From: BM509 sp036396915
GTDB taxonomy: Bacteria; Desulfobacterota; Desulfuromonadia; Desulfuromonadales; Geopsychrobacteraceae
Length of the DNA stretch: 7,911 nucleotides
Reading direction: 5' to 3'
NCBI GenBank assembly: GCA_036396915.1
Contig: DASWJX010000195.1
Span: 1 to 7,911, forward strand
Numbering within the stretch: the stretch's first letter is position 1; the number at the start of each line of letters is the position of its first letter. This document shows, one piece after another, positions 1 to 5,463 of this stretch. A model generated the notes under the pieces. That model did no database searches. It was not told the origin of the DNA and worked only from the letters and a program-made list of their open reading frames with translations. Made by a program: the position numbers and the translations under genes.

Positions 1-1719
1 AGCGGGCTCGATCCTCGCGTAATAATTCCCCACGCCGGAGGCCAGCAGCCCCTTTTTGAGCCGTTGCGACCACTGATAAAAAGCCTCGAAGGAGCGCCGC
101 GCTTCATAATAGGTCCTGCGGGTTTTATATTCCAGGCCGAAACTGGCGGCCTGGCGGGAACCGTCGACGCCGAGCACCGCTTCGGTCAGGTCTCCGCCGG
201 CATTGGAAAACGGATCGCCGGCGGAACGATAATGGCGCAGCGTCTCCTCCCAACGGCCGTAGACGCGATAGCGCTTGAGAAAATTCAGCGTAACGCCGGC
301 TCGCCGGTTGCCATAATCATACGCTTCCCGAGCGCTGTCCCGATGGCTGTAATCGATCAGCAGAGTGTCGCCGTCCAGGATATCCGAACCCGGCAGGACC
401 GCAATCAGCGTAGTCGCCCCCGCCTGATCGACCCGATAGTCCACATCCCGCACATAGGGGTTGAGGCGCGCAGCCGGGTCCGCATGTCGCACCACGATCG
501 TTTCGCTGACGACATGCAAGCGGTCGAGCGTCGCCGGGACCAGGGCAGCGGCGCTGTGCGCTTCGTCAAGCACCGTTTGCAGCGTGGTGCTGAAATCCCG
601 CTCGGCGCGACCGTAGCGCTGGTAGAGGTTGACCTGCAGATGGCTGTCGCGGGGCAGTTTTTTGCGATAGGCCAGACTGACATCGCCGGAGCGGTCGGTT
701 TCGGTTCCGTCGTTCTGCGCGCTATCGCGCAGCTCGATCCCGATCCGGCTGTCGATGCAGGCAAGAAACTGATGGCCGAGCGCCGCCCGCCCCTGATTTC
801 TGAGCAGATCGCTGCGCTCCCGGTTCGCATAAACCCGGTTGTAGTACAGCATACCGGTCAACGCCCGACCGAAATGCCAATCGAGGTTTTCCGACCAGTC
901 GTAGCCGCGCGCGTCCGGCGTGCCGACCTGTTCCATATAGTTCACCCGGGACGAGAGCCTCCGGGGATTTTTCCCCGATGCCCAGGTCAGATCGTTGGTC
1001 AGCAGAAAACGGCTCGACTGCAATTGATAATCGTCCAGCTGGCTGCGGTACAGGGTCCGATACTCATCAAAACGAAGATCGAGAAAGGTCTGACTGAAAC
1101 CCGCCACGTCATGTTTGGCGTCGATCTGCAGCGACCGGTTTTTCCTGGTGTAGTCGGCGCTCAGCCCCTCGGTTTGCGCTGTGGTCCGCCGATAATCGAC
1201 ATTGAACGGAATTCTCAGGTTTTTGACATGCAGGCTCAGGCCGTCGGCATGGACCGTCTGATCGTAGCCTGGCGAGAATTCCCTGCCGACATGGCTCATC
1301 CGGGAGTTGCTGAAAAAACGCAGACTGAGCGGACGGTATCTTAAAAATGTCCCGTAGACGTCGTACAACAATCGCGAGCCGTCGGTGGAGCTGTTCCGGT
1401 CGGAGGCCGCGCCGGACAGCGAAGATTCCAGCTGGTCCCAGCCGGCTTCGATACTGGCTCCGCCGAGCAACAGATCGGGGCCGCGCAGCACGTAGTTGAT
1501 GCCGACGCTGTAGGTTTCCTCGAAGCGCTGACGGACCGAACGGGTGGTGCCGCTACCATCCTCGGACAGCGTCAGGGCCCGATACCGGTAATCGAAGGCG
1601 ACGCGCTGACTGAGGCCGTCGAACAGAAACAGGCCCCTGGTGGCCGCCCCGGCATCGGACAGGGGCATCAGCACGATGATGCCCAGGCAGCAGAGGATTA
1701 TTTTTGTCCTGAAAATCAC
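1..1719 (-). CDS. Outer-membrane beta-barrel protein of cytochrome locus (C-terminus cut by window edge)
   Basis: An open frame of 573 codons runs off the left edge with no stop, so the C-terminus is missing. I start it at a GTG (1717-1719); a TTG directly before it is equally possible, and neither has a clear Shine-Dalgarno site. It begins 11 bases after the pentahaem gene stop, which suggests translational coupling. Residues 1-25 form a signal peptide (R4, K6, a hydrophobic core, then a small-residue cleavage region near SDAGA-A). The remainder shows the short alternating polar/aromatic strands and Asn/Asp/Gly turns of a transmembrane beta-barrel (for example LRYRPLSLRFFSN, FNVDYRR, FGLEYKTRR). 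Residues about 398-457 break this pattern: a small beta-rich module ending in GD.LLIDYS, similar to inserts I remember in Geobacter barrel proteins (memory only). There is one Cys in the visible mature part and no N-terminal CXXC, so it is not MtrB-like by that criterion. Inferred role: porin sheath or surface anchor for the neighbouring cytochromes. Confidence 0.8.
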   Translation of the reverse strand, partial: MIFRTKIILCCLGIIVLMPLSDAGAATRGLFLFDGLSQRVAFDYRYRALTLSEDGSGTTRSVRQRFEETYSVGINYVLRGPDLLLGGASIEAGWDQLESSLSGAASDRNSSTDGSRLLYDVYGTFLRYRPLSLRFFSNSRMSHVGREFSPGYDQTVHADGLSLHVKNLRIPFNVDYRRTTAQTEGLSADYTRKNRSLQIDAKHDVAGFSQTFLDLRFDEYRTLYRSQLDDYQLQSSRFLLTNDLTWASGKNPRRLSSRVNYMEQVGTPDARGYDWSENLDWHFGRALTGMLYYNRVYANRERSDLLRNQGRAALGHQFLACIDSRIGIELRDSAQNDGTETDRSGDVSLAYRKKLPRDSHLQVNLYQRYGRAERDFSTTLQTVLDEAHSAAALVPATLDRLHVVSETIVVRHADPAARLNPYVRDVDYRVDQAGATTLIAVLPGSDILDGDTLLIDYSHRDSAREAYDYGNRRAGVTLNFLKRYRVYGRWEETLRHYRSAGDPFSNAGGDLTEAVLGVDGSRQAASFGLEYKTRRTYYEARRSFEAFYQWSQRLKKGLLASGVGNYYARIEPA

Positions 1720-1730
1720 CAAGATAGCGG

Positions 1731-2309
1731 CTACAGGAGATAACGTGAATTGCTGAAATGCGGGTCATGACAGTCGACACAGATCATGCCCCGGCTCCTG
1801 ACGGTCTCATGGAGCTGTTCGGCCAGACGCTTTTCCGTATGGCAATTGCCGCAGATGTCGTTGACCGATGCCTTGAGCAGGACCGGATACCGGGAAGAAT
1901 GCGGCAGATGGCAGGCCAGGCAGGCGCCGATGGCGACCGGTCCGTGGACGACGCTGCCCTGGACAAAATCCTCATGACACACCCCGCACAACCGGTTCTT
2001 TTCCACGATCAGACCGATGGTCTTGCGCTTGTCGTGGCAATCGTTGCAGGACTTTTCTTCGTAGGGGCGATGCGCCGAACGGCTCGTGCCGTCTTCTTCG
2101 ACAGCGGTTTCGGCGGCCGTTTCGGCATCGGCCTGCTGCAGCGCCAGCTGCTCGGTATAGTAAGCGAAATACTGATCGGCAGAGGGCAGGCTCGGATAGC
2201 CGTCGAGCAGTGCGGTGGTGAATTTGTGCCTGGCCACAGGATCGCACCCTGCCAGCAACAGCGCAGCCATGGCAACCAGGATGGCAAGAGATAACGCTTT
2301 GTCTGCCAT
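1731..2309 (-). CDS. Pentahaem c-type cytochrome lipoprotein
   Basis: A 192-residue exported cytochrome. The N-terminus is a lipoprotein signal with lipobox LAGC (acylated Cys22). Asp23 follows the Cys; in enterobacteria this favours inner-membrane retention, but the rule is not established here. Five CXXCH haem sites lie at residues 88-92, 108-112, 130-134, 153-157 and 177-181. Six further His (28, 80, 122, 137, 167, 184) are enough to supply distal ligands for bis-His haems. Residues about 45-85 form an acidic Ala/Glu-rich spacer between the lipid anchor and the haem domain. I chose the second of two in-frame ATGs because AGGG lies 9 bases upstream of it; the other ATG (2316-2318) has no such site. 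The barrel gene follows after 11 bases. Inferred role: membrane-tethered electron carrier feeding or plugging the barrel. The paired-CXXCH (cytochrome c3-like) family is clear; orthology to a named protein is not. Confidence 0.92.
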   Translation of the reverse strand: MADKALSLAILVAMAALLLAGCDPVARHKFTTALLDGYPSLPSADQYFAYYTEQLALQQADAETAAETAVEEDGTSRSAHRPYEEKSCNDCHDKRKTIGLIVEKNRLCGVCHEDFVQGSVVHGPVAIGACLACHLPHSSRYPVLLKASVNDICGNCHTEKRLAEQLHETVRSRGMICVDCHDPHFSNSRYLL

Positions 2310-2318
2310 GCTATGCAT

Positions 2319-2322
2319 CCCT
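2319..2322 (-). promoter_or_regulatory. Ribosome binding site of the pentahaem gene, abutting a repeat
   Basis: On the minus strand AGGG sits 9 bases before the ATG at 2309 and selects it over the ATG at 2318. Its last base overlaps the terminal TGATGGC of the adjoining palindromic element, so the leader of this gene consists almost entirely of that element. Confidence 0.6.
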
Positions 2323-2460
2323 GATGGCGTCGCAAAAAGTCCGCCCTACGGCGTTACGGCGTTTTTTCAGGACCTCGACATACCTGATGTATGCCTTCGC
2401 CCCTGAAAAAACACCAAGCCCCCACGAGACAAGGGCGGACGAAATTTTTGCTTAGCCATC
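2322..2460. repeat. Nested palindromic (MITE-like) intergenic element, about 139 bp
   Basis: Non-coding and foldable end to end. Outer arms: TGATGGC then GCAAAAA at 2322-2338 against TTTTTGC...GCCATC at 2445-2460, with one 3-base mismatch block and a 4-base bulge. Next, GTCCGCCCT (2339-2347) pairs perfectly with 2432-2440. Further in, GTTTTTTCAGG (2361-2371) pairs perfectly with 2402-2412. The tip is CATAC-CTGAT-GTATG (2379-2393). An 8-base direct repeat, ACGGCGTT, lies at 2349-2364. Parts recur at 3907-3923 and 7157-7204, which makes this a dispersed family. No ORF or transposase is present, so any mobility would need to be supplied in trans. Confidence 0.8.
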
Positions 2461-2464
2461 CTCT

Positions 2465-2506
2465 TGAGTTTTTGCGAAAGCATCAATCCTGATGCTTTCG
2501 CAAAAA
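2465..2506. repeat. Perfect 17-bp stem-loop built from two repeat ends
   Basis: TTTTTGCGAAAGCATCA (2469-2485) and its exact complement (2490-2506) flank a 4-base loop, ATCC. Each arm is a variant of the terminal motif of the larger element beside it (TTTTTGCGACGCCATCA), and the flank TTGAG before the left arm resembles the flank at 3902-3906. On neither strand is the stem followed by a T-tract; the A/T runs lie in the stem and its A-rich flank. It is therefore not a canonical intrinsic terminator, although it could stall polymerase or protect an mRNA end between the propeller and pentahaem genes. Confidence 0.8.
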
Positions 2507-2534
2507 AAAAACATCAACCGGTTCCCGGCACGAT

Positions 2535-3653
2535 TCAGTTGCCGGCGATCCCGCCATCCCGCAGCTGTCCCAATCCGTAGACGGCGACCTTGTGCGGCCC
2601 GTACTGGTTGATGACAAACAGCAGCTTTTCCACTTCGAAGGCGGGATCCGCATAGCGCTTGAAAAACTCCAGGTTATCCCGGGTCACGGCAATGTCGGTC
2701 GGCAGGTTCAGCACCCCTCTCCTGAATTCCGGATTCAGACCGGGGTCGCCGAAAAACAGCAGCAGACGCTGCTCGGCACTGAAAATCTGAACATTCTGGT
2801 GGCCGCCGTCAACCACATAGATCTGCCCCAGTTCGTCGACATCGAGCCCTTTGGGGCGGGCGAACATGCCGAAACTGTCGCCCATCTCGCCAAACGCGTC
2901 GAGCAGGTGACCGTCACGATCGTACTTGAGCACCCGTCCGCTGCCGGCATTGCTGACATAGAGCAGACCGTCCGGCCCCAGCGTCATGGCTGTCGCCAGG
3001 GCGATCCCCTCCCCTTTGCCGTCGGCCTTGCCGATGCTTCTCAGGTACTTCCCGGTCTTGCGATCCAGGACCTTGATTTCGTTGCTCGGCAGATCGAGCA
3101 CATAGATGAACTTGTCGTCGACCTCGACATCCACCGGCTTGATCCCCAGCTCCTTGCCGTAGGCGGTCAGATAGTCGCCTTCGGCATTGTAGACCACGAT
3201 ATCCTTGCGCATGGTATCCGCGACATAGATGCGCCCCTCTTCGTCGATCGCCAGACTGGCCGGCTTCATCAGCTTGCCGAGGCTGTAATTGCCTTTCAGG
3301 TCACTGAAGGTCATCTCGGCCGGATCGATAATGACGATGTTGCTGGCGCCCAGGTCGCTGACATAGATCTTTCCGTTGTGCGTCTTGATGCCGAACGGCT
3401 TGTGGATGCGCCTGACCTTCTCTTCTTCGGTGGCGCCGTAAACGAACAGGGAAAACTTGTCCTTCTCCCCGGCAAATTCCTTGGAGTTTTCAATGTGGGT
3501 CAGATACTGCAGGCGCGGCTCGTTGGGCAGCGGGGGAAAGAAAACCGGCGCCTCATCAGCCTGCGGCCGACTGCCGGCACACCCCTGCAGGGCGCAGACG
3601 GCCAGTGCCAGCAAGAGAACATGGACTACTTTGCTACCGATATTTAGCGACAT
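2535..3653 (-). CDS. NHL-repeat / 6-bladed beta-propeller lipoprotein
   Basis: A 372-residue lipoprotein. Residues 1-25 carry a signal with lipobox LQGC (acylated Cys25, then Ala26). A Pro-rich stretch follows (VFFPPLPNEPRLQYL, 37-51), which I recognise as typical of the propeller proteins found beside Geobacter cytochromes. The propeller has about six blades at roughly 84-112, 129-157, 171-198, 219-246, 265-292 and 314-361, each with the NHL pattern of a P..(I/L/V) strand, G.(I/L)YV.D and a closing (I/V).V strand. The last blade carries an insertion (about 326-345). The start is the ATG with GGAG 8 bases upstream; an earlier in-frame ATG at 3716 would put 21 hydrophilic residues before the signal peptide. 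There are no haem motifs and no catalytic residues that I can identify. Inferred role: scaffold or assembly partner for the cytochrome complex on the periplasmic or outer face. A vitamin- or sugar-binding or enzymatic propeller cannot be excluded. Confidence 0.9.
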   Translation of the reverse strand: MSLNIGSKVVHVLLLALAVCALQGCAGSRPQADEAPVFFPPLPNEPRLQYLTHIENSKEFAGEKDKFSLFVYGATEEEKVRRIHKPFGIKTHNGKIYVSDLGASNIVIIDPAEMTFSDLKGNYSLGKLMKPASLAIDEEGRIYVADTMRKDIVVYNAEGDYLTAYGKELGIKPVDVEVDDKFIYVLDLPSNEIKVLDRKTGKYLRSIGKADGKGEGIALATAMTLGPDGLLYVSNAGSGRVLKYDRDGHLLDAFGEMGDSFGMFARPKGLDVDELGQIYVVDGGHQNVQIFSAEQRLLLFFGDPGLNPEFRRGVLNLPTDIAVTRDNLEFFKRYADPAFEVEKLLFVINQYGPHKVAVYGLGQLRDGGIAGN

Positions 3654-3661
3654 CTTTTTCA

Positions 3662-3665
3662 CTCC
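3662..3665 (-). promoter_or_regulatory. Ribosome binding site of the propeller lipoprotein
   Basis: GGAG on the minus strand, 8 bases before the ATG at 3653, fixes the start directly ahead of the signal peptide rather than 21 codons upstream. Confidence 0.65.
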
Positions 3666-3690
3666 AGACAAAGAGGGATGAATGAAACCG

Positions 3691-3706
3691 TTGTAACCTT
3701 TGTAAC
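3691..3706 (-). repeat. Short direct repeat GTTACAA upstream of the propeller gene
   Basis: On the minus strand GTTACAA occurs twice at a 9-base interval (3700-3706 and 3691-3697), followed by a weaker GTTTCA one period later. It lies 38-53 bases before the propeller start, where an operator or promoter could be. No convincing -35/-10 or -24/-12 pair accompanies it, so any function is speculation. Confidence 0.3.
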
Positions 3707-3748
3707 TGTTCAGCACCCTGACATCGATGCCTCACTTAAGGCTAAGCT

Positions 3749-3854
3749 CCCTCCCCTTCAAGGGGAGGGCTGGGGTGGGGATGGGTCGGTTCCAGTATGC
3801 CGGCACCCCATCCCCCTCCCGACCTCCCCCTTGAAGGGGGAGGAGATAAATTCA
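3749..3854. repeat. G/C-tract palindromic intergenic element
   Basis: Three hairpins sit in a row. CCCTCCCCTT/AAGGGGAGGG (3749-3769) has a single-base centre. GGGGATGGG (3777-3785) pairs with 3807-3815. CCTCCCCCTT/AAGGGGGAGG (3823-3843) again has a single-base centre. The right end (AGGAGATAAATTCA, 3841-3854) matches, inverted, the end of the element at 7231-7263. The sequence type, C-tract TTCAA or TTGAA G-tract, is common between genes in many proteobacteria in my experience. The element occupies most of the 267-bp gap between the 15-haem and propeller genes. It may separate or attenuate the two transcripts. No T-tract terminator is present. Confidence 0.8.
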
Positions 3855-3902
3855 CAAACGACAGGTGTGTAGTTATTCGCAAGCAAGCAACGCAGCAGTT
3901 GC

Positions 3903-3923
3903 TGAGTTTTTGCGACGCCATCA
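3903..3923. repeat. Solo terminal motif of the dispersed element, overlapping a stop codon
   Basis: TTTTTGCGACGCCATCA (3907-3923) is an exact 17-base inverted copy of the outer end of the element at 2322-2338. Its last three bases are the stop codon of the 15-haem cytochrome gene (TGA on the minus strand). The preceding flank TGAG also occurs at 2466-2468 in shortened form. No partner arm is visible within about 150 bases, so this appears to be an isolated end or the remnant of a deleted element. Confidence 0.7.
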
Positions 3924-5252
3924 CTGATCAGGCGCTTGAAAATCGTTCTTGACCGGCGTTTCACGGTCGTAGCCCAGGACCTGATGACAGCCCGGCGCGC
4001 AGCTGCCGCCGGTCGCGGTCGGCTCGAAGCCGATCGGAACCTTCCAGCTGCCGAACGCGCTGCCCGTGCGGCTGATCAATTTTTCCCCCGCGCCGGCGTG
4101 GGGCTCATGACAGAGGCGACAGGTGCGTCCCTTGCGGACATCGGCCACGTGGACATAGTGAAGATTGCGGTTGCCGTTGCGAAAATTCGTGTAGAGGGTC
4201 GTATCTTCAAAACGCAGCAGGTTTTTTTCATGGCAACCCAGGCAGAAGTCATAGGCGTTGTCCTGGTAGGGGAGGTAACGCCCTGCGGGATAACGCCCCC
4301 GCAGCAGGCGGAAAAAGTCGCTGCCGTGGGGATCGTGACAGTCCGCGCACTGCCCGTCCCGCAGCGGCCCGTGCAGGGTTTTCTCGCCCGCCAGCTGGGC
4401 CCCGATGTCCTGCAGCGGCGAATCGGCGCCATGACAGTTCAGGCACAGGCCCTGCTGGTCCAGCGGCAACAGGCCGCGTTGCTGCGAGAAGTGCGTGGAA
4501 TGACAGCCGCCGCAGCTGCCCGCCTCAAGCATCGGCTGATGACTGACCCGGGCCTTGGCCGCCTGTTTGCCGATTGCCGGGTGACAGCTGAAACAGAGAT
4601 CCGGCATCTTCTGCTTGAGATTGAAGCGGAGCTCCGACGCGTGCGGATTGTGGCAGTCGGTGCAGGGGGCGTCTTTCACCGGCGGATGGACGAAGGCGGC
4701 GGTTTGCATCTGTCGCGCAAAGTCGTCATGGCAGCCCAGGCAGCTTTGCCGGGCGGGCTGTTTCAGCAAGGCCTCGTGCTCCGACGCGTGGGGATCGTGA
4801 CAACTGCCGCAGGCGCCGACCGCCGCCGGACCATGCCGGAAGGTCAGGGCAAACGCCGCATCGTCATGACAGGCGAAGCAGAGTTCGGACCAGTCCTTGC
4901 CGACCGCCAGCAGCGAGGGGTTGTCCGCCCCATGCACCTGATGACAGACCAGACAGTCCCCTTCGGCAAACGGCGCATGCAGCTGACCCTGCTTTGGCGC
5001 ATCATGGCACAGGAAACAGAGCGCGGCCCCGCTCTCGACCAGTTCGAAACTTGCGCCGTCCGCCGCCGGATGCTCGTCCAGCAGCTGAACATGACAGTCA
5101 AGACATTCGCCGTCTGCGACCGGCTGATGGGCGGCAGCGGCGGCGGCATAATCGGCATGGCAGCTCGCGGTCATGCAGGATTCCGCGGCGGCAACCGGCA
5201 GAGCGAGAAGCGGCAGAGCAAGCAAAACAAACAGAAATAAACGCGCTTTCAC
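3921..5252 (-). CDS. Exported 15-haem c-type cytochrome (paired-CXXCH family)
   Basis: A 443-residue cytochrome starting at GTG, with AGGAAGGA 8 bases upstream. The earlier in-frame GTG at 5288 has no such site and would bury the signal peptide. Residues 1-23 are a Sec signal (MKAR, Leu-rich core, AAA). Haem sites: CX4CH at 26-32; CXXCH at 50, 79, 100, 125, 148, 171, 197, 220, 247, 270, 302, 337 and 378; and CX3CH at 418-423. Sixteen non-motif His (42, 61, 92, 107, 140, 155, 159, 189, 204, 238, 254, 294, 309, 365, 368, 385) could give every haem a second His. CHxPH/CHxxH pairs recur as in doubled-CXXCH proteins. The last 100 residues, with few haems, an aromatic segment NRNLHYVHV and GGSCAPGCH, look like a conserved terminal domain. 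There is no lipobox, so the protein is periplasmic, secreted or filament-forming. Inferred role: the main electron wire of the locus, transcribed first from the sigma-54 promoter. Confidence 0.93.
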   Translation of the reverse strand: MKARLFLFVLLALPLLALPVAAAESCMTASCHADYAAAAAAHQPVADGECLDCHVQLLDEHPAADGASFELVESGAALCFLCHDAPKQGQLHAPFAEGDCLVCHQVHGADNPSLLAVGKDWSELCFACHDDAAFALTFRHGPAAVGACGSCHDPHASEHEALLKQPARQSCLGCHDDFARQMQTAAFVHPPVKDAPCTDCHNPHASELRFNLKQKMPDLCFSCHPAIGKQAAKARVSHQPMLEAGSCGGCHSTHFSQQRGLLPLDQQGLCLNCHGADSPLQDIGAQLAGEKTLHGPLRDGQCADCHDPHGSDFFRLLRGRYPAGRYLPYQDNAYDFCLGCHEKNLLRFEDTTLYTNFRNGNRNLHYVHVADVRKGRTCRLCHEPHAGAGEKLISRTGSAFGSWKVPIGFEPTATGGSCAPGCHQVLGYDRETPVKNDFQAPDQ

Positions 5253-5260
5253 TGGGGAGT

Positions 5261-5268
5261 TCCTTCCT
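5261..5268 (-). promoter_or_regulatory. Strong ribosome binding site of the 15-haem cytochrome
   Basis: AGGAAGGA on the minus strand, 8 bases before the GTG at 5252. It gives two overlapping near-consensus registers and decides the start codon. Confidence 0.75.
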
Positions 5269-5320
5269 GAACAAACCTCTTGCCGCACCGAGCCGAGCGC
5301 TGCCGGCCCCGTCCGTCATC

Positions 5321-5337
5321 TGCCAAAAGCAGGCCAA
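5321..5337 (-). promoter_or_regulatory. Candidate sigma-54 (-24/-12) promoter of the cytochrome operon
   Basis: The minus strand reads TTGGCCTGCTTTTGGCA. Against the sigma-54 consensus TTGGCACR-N4-TTGCW it keeps the invariant GG and GC at exact spacing, TTGGC, the purine, the first T of the -12 box and the final GCA. Mismatches are at A6, C7 and T14. Transcription would begin near 5309, leaving a leader of about 57 bases before the 15-haem gene. A sigma-54 activator is encoded immediately upstream, which strengthens the call. Confidence 0.6.
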
Positions 5338-5375
5338 CCCGAACCTCAAGTTAAAACAGTAGGTTGTTGACCGGA

Positions 5376-5416
5376 CGCGGACCGCGATTACCGTATATGG
5401 AGAGCGCGGCCCGCGC
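5376..5416. promoter_or_regulatory. Candidate enhancer sites: paired CGCGGNCCGCG palindromes
   Basis: Two perfect palindromes share a core: CGCGG-A-CCGCG (5376-5386) and GCGCGG-C-CCGCGC (5404-5416). Their centres lie 29 bases apart, at about -72 and -101 from the start predicted by the -24/-12 site, a usual range for sigma-54 activator binding. The AT-rich stretch 5341-5370 between sites and promoter could bend. A related perfect palindrome, CCGCATGCGG, lies at 5442-5451. High GC makes short palindromes likelier by chance, hence the modest confidence. Confidence 0.45.
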
Positions 5417-5463
5417 GCACCGCTCCGCCGTCGCAAAACTGCCGCATGCGGAAAGCCTGCGGA

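Noticed and set aside
64..1344. 426-codon plus-strand open frame opposite the barrel gene
   Set aside because: The minus strand frame has a signal peptide, barrel pattern and operon spacing. The plus-strand product has no recognisable domain and arises from GC-rich codon bias.
1..1719. Assigning the barrel to MtrB/PioB
   Set aside because: There is no N-terminal CXXC in the mature sequence, and the C-terminus is not visible for further comparison.
1341..1780. Two short minus-strand frames (1341-1559 and 1553-1780) as separate genes or a frameshifted barrel
   Set aside because: The third frame is open continuously from 1719 to the left edge and carries the signal peptide and barrel pattern, so no frameshift is needed.
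2465..2506. Intrinsic terminator at the perfect hairpin
   Set aside because: On both strands the stem is followed by A-rich sequence rather than a T-tract.
3936..5240. 434-codon plus-strand open frame opposite the 15-haem gene
   Set aside because: It is antisense to 15 haem motifs and its product is low-complexity Arg/Ala-rich sequence.
5442..5463. Terminator after the sigma-54 activator
   Set aside because: CCGCA/TGCGG can form only a 5-bp stem followed by CAGTTTTGC; too weak to call.
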